Assembly (NCBI GenBank): GCA_041743485.1
Contig: JBGTMR010000137.1
Coordinates: forward strand, 1-34,158
Source: JANDLT01 sp041743485
Lineage (GTDB): Bacteria; Acidobacteriota; Blastocatellia; Pyrinomonadales; Pyrinomonadaceae
Reading direction: 5' to 3'
DNA: 34,158 nt
The notes under the pieces were generated by a model, which worked only from the letters and a program-made list of their open reading frames with translations, ran no database searches and was not told where the DNA came from. Positions within the stretch are counted from its first letter, which is position 1; every line of letters starts with the position of its first letter. The position numbers were made by a program, and so were the translations under genes. Positions 23,620-30,178 of the stretch are shown in pieces.

Positions 23620-24867
23620 ATGAACGGCAATACTTACGAAAACTTGAAGATGGCACTCAATACATTGCGTGCCAATAAACTGCGTTCGGTGTTAACCGTC
23701 GTCGGCGTCGTCATCGGCGTGTGGACGGTGATGGCGATTGCTTCGCTTATCAGCGGTATTGATATGAGTTTGACGAAAGAGATTGAATCTTTCGGGACAC
23801 GTTCGATTTTCCTGTCGAAGTACCAACCCGGCATAACCATCGGGCGGCGTTCGCGCGAGGAACGTATGCGAAAGCATTTGACTTACGACGATGCCATAGC
23901 ACTTCGCAGTTTGTCCGCCGTCGAATTGACCGTGCCGTTTCTCGATGTCAGCAACGATTTCTTCGGCAGAAAAATCAACGTCTCGGCGAACGGCAAAACG
24001 TCTTCCGCCGTGCGGCTCGAAGGCACGCTGCCCGACATCGAACGCGCGGGGACGGAAGTCCTCGTCGAAGGTCGCTTCTTCACGCAGTTTGAGAATGATA
24101 CCAGTCAGAACGTGTGCGTCATCAAGCGCGTCGCGGCGGAAAACTTTTTCCCTTATGAGAATCCGGTCGGCAAGATGATAAAGATTGGCAATGAGGATTA
24201 TCGCATCGTCGGCTTGATTGAAAAGCGCGAACAGATGCTTGGCGGCGACGGCAGCAACGATATTAACAACGGCATCTTTCTGCCGTTCAACGTCGCGCGC
24301 AAACTCAAACCGAACGAAGACGACATCTTTATTCTCGCGGTCGCCAAAGAAGGCAGAATCGCGGAAGCGAAAGACCAAATCCGCGATTTGCTTCGCATAC
24401 GCCGTCAGGTTGAATTTGATAAACCCGATAACTTCGGCATGGCAACCGCCGATTCCATCATCGAACAATTCCGTTCAATCACTTTCGGCGTCGCCCTCGC
24501 AATGGTCGTTATATCTTCCGTCGGTTTAATGGTCGGCGGCATCGGCGTGATGAACATCATGCTCGTCTCCGTCACCGAACGCACGAAAGAAATCGGCACA
24601 CGCAAAGCAATCGGGGCGCGCCGCAAAGACATCCTGCTTCAGTTCCTTATCGAAGCGATGACCCTAACCGGCATGGGCGGACTCATCGGCTTAACACTAG
24701 GCTGGATAACATCGCTGCTGATTCGCCTTGTATTCCCGTCATACATTCCGCTCTGGGCTCCCATCGCCGGACTCGTCGCCTCAATCGGCATCGGTCTCAT
24801 CTTCGGCTTATTTCCGGCGTGGAAAGCCGCTCGCCTCGACCCTATCGAAGCGTTGCGCTACGAGTAG
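23620..24867 (+). CDS. MacB-like ABC transporter permease 4
   Basis: A 415-residue MacB-type permease, last of the series: N-terminal helix after RANKLRSVLTVVGVVIGVWTV, a periplasmic core with RVAAENFFPYENPVGKMIKIG and YRIVGLIEKREQMLGGDGSND, the FtsX part with GGIGVMNIMLVSVTERTKEI, and the end FPAWKAARLDPIEALRYE. The core differs clearly from the other three, so different substrates or a hetero-oligomer are possible. The ATG follows a 75-base tandem array by two bases, and no ribosome-binding site can exist outside the repeat. After the stop comes a second copy of the same stem-loop and then a convergent gene, which marks the end of the export locus. Confidence 0.94.
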   Translation: MNGNTYENLKMALNTLRANKLRSVLTVVGVVIGVWTVMAIASLISGIDMSLTKEIESFGTRSIFLSKYQPGITIGRRSREERMRKHLTYDDAIALRSLSAVELTVPFLDVSNDFFGRKINVSANGKTSSAVRLEGTLPDIERAGTEVLVEGRFFTQFENDTSQNVCVIKRVAAENFFPYENPVGKMIKIGNEDYRIVGLIEKREQMLGGDGSNDINNGIFLPFNVARKLKPNEDDIFILAVAKEGRIAEAKDQIRDLLRIRRQVEFDKPDNFGMATADSIIEQFRSITFGVALAMVVISSVGLMVGGIGVMNIMLVSVTERTKEIGTRKAIGARRKDILLQFLIEAMTLTGMGGLIGLTLGWITSLLIRLVFPSYIPLWAPIAGLVASIGIGLIFGLFPAWKAARLDPIEALRYE

Positions 24868-24870
24868 TTT

Positions 24871-24994
24871 AGTGGTCAGTGGTCAGTGGTCAGTAAAAGC
24901 AAAGCCGCGTTCGTTGACGTTCAACTTTATGCTTGACATCTCAATCACAAATCACATGCTCGTCTGACCACTGACCACTGACCACTGACCACTG
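24871..24994. repeat. heptamer stem-loop (GTGGTCA), copy 2
   Basis: Left arm 24871-24894, a 69-base centre 24895-24963, right arm 24964-24994 (CTGACCA, 4.4 copies). It is the sister of the element at 23450-23617. It lies between the stop of permease 4 and the stop of the convergent YIP1 gene, where a stem of up to 24 base pairs could halt transcription from both sides. Confidence 0.93.
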
Positions 24995-24999
24995 CTTCA

Positions 25000-25926
25000 C
25001 TATGCGATGAATGACGGGAACAGAAGTGCCGACCCGACCGCGAACAGAAACAAAATCATCCAGAAGCCTATTGCCGCGCTCCATGCCGCCGTCGGTGAAA
25101 CGCGCTCGCCGCCGTGCTTTAAGCCTGTCGCAATCAGCCACAACCAGTAAAAGATAAACACGCCGAACATCCCGCCGAGTGTGAACAGCACGGGATTCGT
25201 CGCGGGTGAAAACAACACGCTTAAATTATCTTCGACCAGTGAGACTTGCCCGCGCAAAGGGTGTATGTCCACAGGGTCTTTGATAAATACCAGCACTAAA
25301 CTCAATAACTTTTGAATCACGGTCACGGGCATCGTCGCAAACGCCGCGACCGCCAATGACTGCCAGAAGTTGATGCGCCCGCCGAACATCACGACGATAA
25401 GCATCAACAGACCGGCGAGTATCGCAATCAACGCGAAGCTTGAAACGAACTGATTGACGACCGCCGCGATGCGACCGACCGGAGTCGTCAAACCGTTCAG
25501 AGTTTCCTCGCGGATTTTTTCGGTGGCTTCCGGCGGGGCGAAACCGCTTTCCGCTATTTTCTCCGATAGGTGCGACGCGATGCGCTCCGGCGTGATGCGG
25601 CGCACGGCAAAGGTTGTGAACAACAAACTGACAAGCGAGATAACGATAAGCGGCGCGACCCATTGCGGGTATCGCCGCAAGCTTTCAAACACACGCGCGG
25701 GTTCGTAGAAAATCCCTAAAAGATTTTGCACGACCGGACGCGGCGGAGCGGCATCGGTCGTATCCGGCGGGCGTATGAAACTAAGCCCGACTAAAACCAA
25801 GCCCGCGAAAGTGAGCGAACCGCCGATGCCTAGCGTGCCACCCGGCAAAGCTTTTAGCGCACCGGCGACGGCGACGATTAAACCGACGACGAGAATCGAA
25901 GCGGCGACATAACGCAATTTCAACAT
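25000..25926 (-). CDS. YIP1 family membrane protein
   Basis: A 308-residue integral membrane protein. Two N-terminal helices (LRYVAASILVVGLIVAVAGA and LGIGGSLTFAGLVLVGLSF) are followed by the Yip1-type region: a short amphipathic stretch (NLLGIFYEPARVFESLRRYPQW) typical of bacterial YIP1 proteins, then about five more helices with FGGRINFWQSLAVAAFATMPVTVI in the centre. Function in bacteria is unknown. The open frame extends to 26052, but the ATG at 25926 is supported by an AGAGGAA ribosome site at correct spacing, and the upstream extension is not family-like. The gene converges on permease 4 across a repeat hairpin. Confidence 0.85.
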   Translation of the reverse strand: MLKLRYVAASILVVGLIVAVAGALKALPGGTLGIGGSLTFAGLVLVGLSFIRPPDTTDAAPPRPVVQNLLGIFYEPARVFESLRRYPQWVAPLIVISLVSLLFTTFAVRRITPERIASHLSEKIAESGFAPPEATEKIREETLNGLTTPVGRIAAVVNQFVSSFALIAILAGLLMLIVVMFGGRINFWQSLAVAAFATMPVTVIQKLLSLVLVFIKDPVDIHPLRGQVSLVEDNLSVLFSPATNPVLFTLGGMFGVFIFYWLWLIATGLKHGGERVSPTAAWSAAIGFWMILFLFAVGSALLFPSFIA

Positions 25927-26058
25927 GGAAGTTTCCTCTGTGAAGATGTGGAGATTCAAGAAGCTTTTGACGACTACTTGATACGCCCGAAACCGTTCTG
26001 TTGTTTCGTTATTAGCGAGGTATAAAAGCGCGGTGTGAAGGCTCACGTCCACACGCGA

Positions 26059-26226
26059 TTACGGAGTTCGCCAAAGCGTGCCGACGACACGCAAACCGAG
26101 CGCGACGAGAATCAAAACCGACCCGACGCGCAAAACATTCGGCGATACGACACCTAGCATTCCGCCGCCGACCAAAACCAATCCGACGAGAAACATAAGC
26201 GTGGCGATGATTATTATTTTTGACAT
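26059..26226 (-). CDS. 55-residue two-helix membrane protein
   Basis: A short frame of 55 residues starting MSKIIIIATLMFLVGLVLVG and ending LGLRVVGTLWRTP. It is almost entirely hydrophobic, with two predicted membrane helices around a Gly-rich turn (GGGMLGVVSPNVLRVG). Codon choice matches the neighbours and the frame is closed by a TAA at 26059-26061. I do not recognise a named family, although similar tiny membrane proteins are common in acidobacterial genomes. No good Shine-Dalgarno is visible. It lies 132 bases upstream of the YIP1 gene on the same strand and could share its transcript. Confidence 0.6.
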   Translation of the reverse strand: MSKIIIIATLMFLVGLVLVGGGMLGVVSPNVLRVGSVLILVALGLRVVGTLWRTP

Positions 26227-26316
26227 ATAAGGGGGATTGATGCGTGGGCGAAATAGATAACATTACAAAGGGCGGGCTGTAGCCGTTCACATACGATGAT
26301 TCAACGCGATAGCGCG

Positions 26317-26766
26317 TCATTCACCGACAAGTTTTAACGCTTCCTCATGCAAGGTTCGGCTGATGAAAAAGTTGTTCGTTTCAAGGTTTTCCAAAATCGG
26401 CTTGAGAGCCGAAATTACGCCGCGTTGTCTCGCACGCACTAAAACACCGACAGTTCCGATGACCGCGACACCAAGACGCTTTGCCGCAAGGCGCGCTTGC
26501 CTGTCATCGGAAATCAACAAACAACTTTTTTCGCTCGCTAAAGCGATGGCTTCGGCTTCGCCCGCATCAACAACCAACTGCAATGCGGCAACTAACAAAT
26601 TGCTCTTTAAGTTTTCGGTTCGCAACCACGAAACCTTATTACCAAACTCACGCTCGACTTCCGGCGGAATCATTATCGGCTCAAATAGGGCGGGCAAAAT
26701 GTTTAGTTCTGCAATACGTTCCAGCCCAATCAAACAAGTGCTGTCGGAAACCACAGGCTCTTTCAC
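26317..26766 (-). CDS. DUF3368 PIN-like toxin
   Basis: A 149-residue protein of the DUF3368 family, PIN-domain ribonuclease-like toxins (VapC-like). Acidic residues expected at the metal site are present: Asp8 (VVSDSTCLIGL), Glu70/Glu72 (DAGEAEAIALA) and Asp87/Asp88 (LISDDRQAR). Between them, PPEVEREF is the usual family signature. The start overlaps the stop of the upstream antitoxin gene by four bases (ATGA), the common arrangement for such pairs. The expected action is cleavage of an RNA target when the antitoxin is lost; the target cannot be predicted from sequence. Confidence 0.9.
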   Translation of the reverse strand: MKEPVVSDSTCLIGLERIAELNILPALFEPIMIPPEVEREFGNKVSWLRTENLKSNLLVAALQLVVDAGEAEAIALASEKSCLLISDDRQARLAAKRLGVAVIGTVGVLVRARQRGVISALKPILENLETNNFFISRTLHEEALKLVGE

Positions 26767-26990
26767 AAGCCTAGCTCCTCGCGCAACTCATCAGGAGAAT
26801 AGTTAAAAACCGGAACTTGATGCCGCCCTAGAATCTCGATAAAAGCACGCTTCGAGAAGCCTGCTAACTTTGCGGCTTGCCCCAAAGAAACGCGCTCTGT
26901 TTCATACAATTTGATGGCAAGAAGCGTTTGCACTTCGTCTTTCGACAAATGCGACGGCAACTCCAGCGTTAGCTCAACGATATTCTCCAT
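26763..26990 (-). CDS. UPF0175 family antitoxin
   Basis: A 75-residue protein of the UPF0175 family, the normal partner of DUF3368 toxins. It has an N-terminal strand (ENIVELTLELPSHL), a helix (DEVQTLLAIKLYETERVSLGQ), the family signature QAAKLAGFSKRAFIEILGRH, which resembles a helix-turn-helix, and a C-terminal toxin-contact tail (VPVFNYSPDELREEL). Starts at 26999 (GTG) and 26996 are in frame, but the ATG at 26990 has AGGTGA at a suitable distance. As in other pairs, the protein probably represses its own promoter in the short spacer 26991-27061. It is co-translated with the toxin. Confidence 0.9.
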   Translation of the reverse strand: MENIVELTLELPSHLSKDEVQTLLAIKLYETERVSLGQAAKLAGFSKRAFIEILGRHQVPVFNYSPDELREELGL

Positions 26991-27061
26991 AATCATCACC
27001 TATCACCATTTTAACAGCGTCAAGGCAAAAGCGAAGCCACCGAACGTTTGATTGAAATTGT

Positions 27062-28144
27062 TCAAGCTTTAATCTGTGCTTCCGCCCAGCCCGGAGCGCG
27101 TATGCACGCGACGGTGTGACCCGATTCAATCTCGCGCAACTCCGGGTCAATGCGTTTGCATTCTTCAATCATCGCGGGGCAGCGCGTGTGGAAGCGGCAA
27201 CCGGAAGGCGGATTTATCGGCGTCGGTACATCGCCTTTAAGCACGATGCGGTCGCGTTTGCGCGCGAGGTTTTGTTGCGGGTCGGGCAACGGTATCGCGG
27301 ACAGCAAAGCTTGCGTGTAAGGGTGAAGCGGGCGCGCGTACAAATCAATCGAAGATGCGACTTCGACGATTCTCCCCAAGTACATCACCGCCACGCGGTC
27401 TGAAATATGTTCGACGATTGCGAGACCGTGCGAGATGAAAAGGTACGTTAAGCCAAACTCTTTTTGTAAATCTTCCAAAAGATTTACGACTTGCGCCTGC
27501 ACCGAAACATCGAGGGCGGAAACGGGTTCATCGGCGACGATGAGTTTCGGATTGAGGGCGAGGGCGCGGGCGATGCCGAGACGTTGACGCTGCCCGCCGG
27601 AAAATTCGTGCGGGTAGCGTCGCATGTAATCGGGGTCGAGTCCGACTTTCGTTAAAAGCTCCGCGACGCGCGCGCGGCGTTCGGTTTTGTTGCCGAGACC
27701 GTGAATGATAAGCGGTTCACCGACGATGTTTTCAATCGTCATGCGCGGGTTAAGGGAAGCATACGGGTCTTGGAAAATGATTTGCATTTCGCGCCGCATA
27801 AGGCGCAAATCACTTTTACCGAGTGCGCGCACATCCGAGTTTTGAAAATGAATCTCGCCGCCCGTCGCTTCGATTAAACGCAACACGAGCCGCCCGACGG
27901 TTGATTTGCCGCAACCCGATTCGCCGACGAGTCCGAGTGTTTCACCCGCTTTGATTTCAAAAGTCACGCCGTCCACCGCCCGCACCACGTCATCACTGTT
28001 AGCAATCGGGAAATGCTTGACCAGAGCGCGCACGCGCACAAGTTCGTCATGCACAACTTCGCGTGCATCGGTGACGCGCGCCGCGTGTGCTTCGCGTTGC
28101 GGAACGCTGTTTTGTGAAGCGGTGTGTGAAGTGTCGGGATTCAA
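27062..28144 (-). CDS. oligopeptide/dipeptide ABC transporter ATPase (OppF/DppF type)
   Basis: A 360-residue ATP-binding subunit of a peptide importer. Walker A GESGCGKST (74-82), Q-loop IIFQDPYASLNPR, signature FSGGQRQR, Walker B LIVADEPVSALD and H-loop FISHGLAIVEHI are all present. The C-terminal extension carries the oligopeptide-family signature: LHPYTQALLSAIPLPDP, then GCRFHTRCPAMIEECKRIDP with a cysteine cluster. The PYASLNPR form indicates the F-type subunit. A polar leader of about 35 residues precedes the domain. It overlaps its D-type partner by four bases. Permeases and binding protein are not in this window, so they must be encoded elsewhere if the importer is functional. Confidence 0.94.
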   Translation of the reverse strand: MNPDTSHTASQNSVPQREAHAARVTDAREVVHDELVRVRALVKHFPIANSDDVVRAVDGVTFEIKAGETLGLVGESGCGKSTVGRLVLRLIEATGGEIHFQNSDVRALGKSDLRLMRREMQIIFQDPYASLNPRMTIENIVGEPLIIHGLGNKTERRARVAELLTKVGLDPDYMRRYPHEFSGGQRQRLGIARALALNPKLIVADEPVSALDVSVQAQVVNLLEDLQKEFGLTYLFISHGLAIVEHISDRVAVMYLGRIVEVASSIDLYARPLHPYTQALLSAIPLPDPQQNLARKRDRIVLKGDVPTPINPPSGCRFHTRCPAMIEECKRIDPELREIESGHTVACIRAPGWAEAQIKA

Positions 28145-29184
28145 ATTGATGATTGTGGTTGAGCGTTGTCGCGTGTGTGAGATGCGGCGGAAGTTTGATT
28201 GATAACCGTCGCATCATAAAGCACGCATCGCACGCGCACGTCTTGTTCAAGATGATAAAGCGGCAAAGGTTCTTCGTGGCAACGCGGCATAACGTGCGGG
28301 CAGCGCGGCGAGAAATGACAACCGCGCGGCAGGTCGGTCAGCTTCGGAACTGTGCCTTCGATAGTCTGTAATCTTGTGGCTTTGGCGATTCCCGCGACGC
28401 TCAAGCGCGGGACGGACGCGAGCAAGCCTTGCGTGTAAGGATGCTTCGGACGCGCGAATAGTTCTTCAACCGGAGATTCTTCGACGATGCGCCCGGTGTA
28501 CATCACCAATGCTCTATCCGCCGTCTCCGCGACGACTCCGAGGTCATGTGTGATAAGCATGATGCCTAAATCGCGCGTGCGTCGTAAGTCGTTCAATAGT
28601 TCTAAAATCTGCGCCTGAATCGTCACGTCTAATGCGGTCGTCGGCTCATCCGCGATAAGCAGTTTGGGTTCACATGCCAACGCCATCGCAATCATCACGC
28701 GCTGGCGCATCCCGCCCGAAAGTTGATGCGGGTAGTCATCCGCACGGCGCGCCGCATCGGGAATCGAAACCTCTTTCATCGCCTCAATCGCCCCGCCCCG
28801 CGCCGCTTCACGCGACGAGTTTCGATGCAGCCGCAAGGCTTCGGCAATCTGTTCGCCGACCGTATAAACCGGGTTGAGTGATGTCATAGGGTCTTGAAAA
28901 ATCATCGCCACATCGTCGCCGCGAATCCGCCGCATCTCGTTTTCAGACAGCTTCAATAAATCTTTGCCATCGAAGAAAACTTGACCGCCGACAATCTTTC
29001 CCGGCTTCGCCACCAATCGCATAATCGAAAGCGCGGTCATGGATTTACCGCACCCCGATTCACCGACGAGTGCGACGAGTTCGCCTTTATCAACGTGGAA
29101 GCTGACATCATCAACCGCGCGCACAATTCCGGCGCGGATGTGAAAATGCGTGCTTAGATTTTTAACTTCGAGAAGATGCGGCAT
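28141..29184 (-). CDS. oligopeptide/dipeptide ABC transporter ATPase (OppD/DppD type)
   Basis: A 347-residue ATP-binding subunit. Walker A GESGCGKSM (41-49), Q-loop MIFQDPMTSLNPVYTVGEQ, signature LSGGMRQRVMIAMAL, Walker B LLIADEPTTALD and H-loop LITHDLGVVAETADR. The Q-loop sequence and GMRQR identify the D-type partner. The C-terminal peptide-family extension is present (KHPYTQGLLASVPRL, then RGCHFSPRCPHVMPRC), followed by a polar tail rich in Ser/Gln. ATGA overlap with the following F-type gene gives strict coupling. In the pair, D and F form the ATPase heterodimer under two permeases. The upstream spacer (29185-29511) contains copy 2 of the palindromic element, close to where the promoter should be. 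Confidence 0.94.
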   Translation of the reverse strand: MPHLLEVKNLSTHFHIRAGIVRAVDDVSFHVDKGELVALVGESGCGKSMTALSIMRLVAKPGKIVGGQVFFDGKDLLKLSENEMRRIRGDDVAMIFQDPMTSLNPVYTVGEQIAEALRLHRNSSREAARGGAIEAMKEVSIPDAARRADDYPHQLSGGMRQRVMIAMALACEPKLLIADEPTTALDVTIQAQILELLNDLRRTRDLGIMLITHDLGVVAETADRALVMYTGRIVEESPVEELFARPKHPYTQGLLASVPRLSVAGIAKATRLQTIEGTVPKLTDLPRGCHFSPRCPHVMPRCHEEPLPLYHLEQDVRVRCVLYDATVINQTSAASHTRDNAQPQSSI

Positions 29185-29258
29185 TGATTCGATTGTCGTT
29201 CAATGTGTCAATTTGGAATCTCAAAATTATGGCACTTCATTTATAACCCAAGACACTT

Positions 29259-29504
29259 GAAGCCTGTGCAAATTAAAGTTGCGGTTTTTTCACCGCGTGA
29301 GCGGTGGCATGAATTTAGCCGTGCGTTTTAACGCACGGGAGAGAGGGTGAAATTGTCCGCCGTCGCGTCAGCGACGGGTGAACTTGACCGACGTTTTTTC
29401 AATCGTCGCTAACGCGACGCCGATTCTATGTTAACGTTTTCCGTGCGTTAAAACGCACGGCTAAAATCATCACATCGCTACGCGATGATTTATGCACACG
29501 CTTC
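29259..29504. mobile_element. palindromic MITE-like element, copy 2
   Basis: A 246-base sister of the element at 21925-22160, in the same orientation: ends GAAGCCTGTGC and GCACACGCTTC, the same CACCGCGTGAGCGGTGGCAT stem near the left end, both CCGTGCGTT-type palindromes, and the CGTCGCGTCAGCGACG / CGTCGCTAACGCGACG pair inside. Differences are scattered substitutions and small indels, mostly in loops, so the folding is conserved better than the sequence. It fills most of the 327-base spacer 29185-29511; nothing else is visible there. Confidence 0.88.
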
Positions 29505-29511
29505 AAATACT

Positions 29512-29922
29512 TTAACCGTGCTTGAGCTTCGGCGCGTCATAGCCTTCGCCGCTTGCTTCGATTTCGCTTCGCAGTTGTTCCGTCCAACGCTTCGAGCCGA
29601 ATCTACCCGCCATTAAGCCTTCGAGCGTGAAATCAGCGTCGAGTTTTTCCCAGTGCAAGGCGAACCCGTGCGGCATAACTTTGACTTCCGCTAAATCTTG
29701 ACTCGAAGCACCACGCAAACCTTGCGCGAGATGCGCGGGAAAAACAAACGTGCATCCATTCAAGAGTTCAACCACGATGCGCCCGCTCGCCGCGTCGTAA
29801 TAAGCCGACCTAGCACGCGGCTGTGTTCTCAACGATTCCTGCCCGCGCTTCGTCGCTTCTTCAAATTGCCTGTCAAGTTCTTTTTCGTCGTATTCCCATT
29901 TACCGATTTTCACTTTACTCAT
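29512..29922 (-). CDS. DUF2442 domain protein
   Basis: A 136-residue protein. After a charged helical start (KIGKWEYDEKELDRQFEEAT) comes the DUF2442 core: SAYYDAASGRIVVELLNGCTFVFPAHLAQGL, then VKVMPHGFALHWEKLDADFTLEGLMAGRFGS, which is the family's usual beta-rich end. The frame is open to 29964, but the ATG at 29922 has GGAG nine bases upstream and gives the usual start; it overlaps the stop of the DUF4160 gene by eight bases. DUF4160 and DUF2442 are often encoded together and the pair is suspected to behave like a toxin-antitoxin module; this is not proven for either family as far as I know. Confidence 0.88.
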   Translation of the reverse strand: MSKVKIGKWEYDEKELDRQFEEATKRGQESLRTQPRARSAYYDAASGRIVVELLNGCTFVFPAHLAQGLRGASSQDLAEVKVMPHGFALHWEKLDADFTLEGLMAGRFGSKRWTEQLRSEIEASGEGYDAPKLKHG

Positions 29923-30157
29923 GTAAGCGTCTCCATTCCTCAAGCAGAAAATCTTGGTTTTCAACCGCCATCACAAAAGCTTTACGCTCATCTTTAGCCT
30001 TCAGGTCATGCGATTTTCGCACAGACGGGGCTTCAATTTCAGAACCCAAATTGACGATTAACACTCCTTCAGCTTTATAAATATGAACGTGCGGCGGCGC
30101 GTGGTCGTCCGTGTAAATCATCACCTCGAAACCGTCTTTTCTCAAAACTGTCGGCAC
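29915..30157 (-). CDS. DUF4160 domain protein
   Basis: An 80-residue protein with the complete DUF4160 signature: MPTVLRKDGFEVMIYTDDH, then APPHVHIYKAEG (the conserved PPHVHV-like His pair), and the final helix NQDFLLEEWRRLHE. It starts with GTG (30155-30157), well supported by AGGAG eight bases upstream. It is the first gene of a two-gene unit with DUF2442 and lies 21 bases downstream of the mutase stop on the same strand, so it could be read through from the mutase promoter. The conserved His pair suggests metal or nucleic-acid binding, but the function is unknown. Confidence 0.9.
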   Translation of the reverse strand: MPTVLRKDGFEVMIYTDDHAPPHVHIYKAEGVLIVNLGSEIEAPSVRKSHDLKAKDERKAFVMAVENQDFLLEEWRRLHE

Positions 30158-30178
30158 GGCACGTTCTCCTTTTTAATT

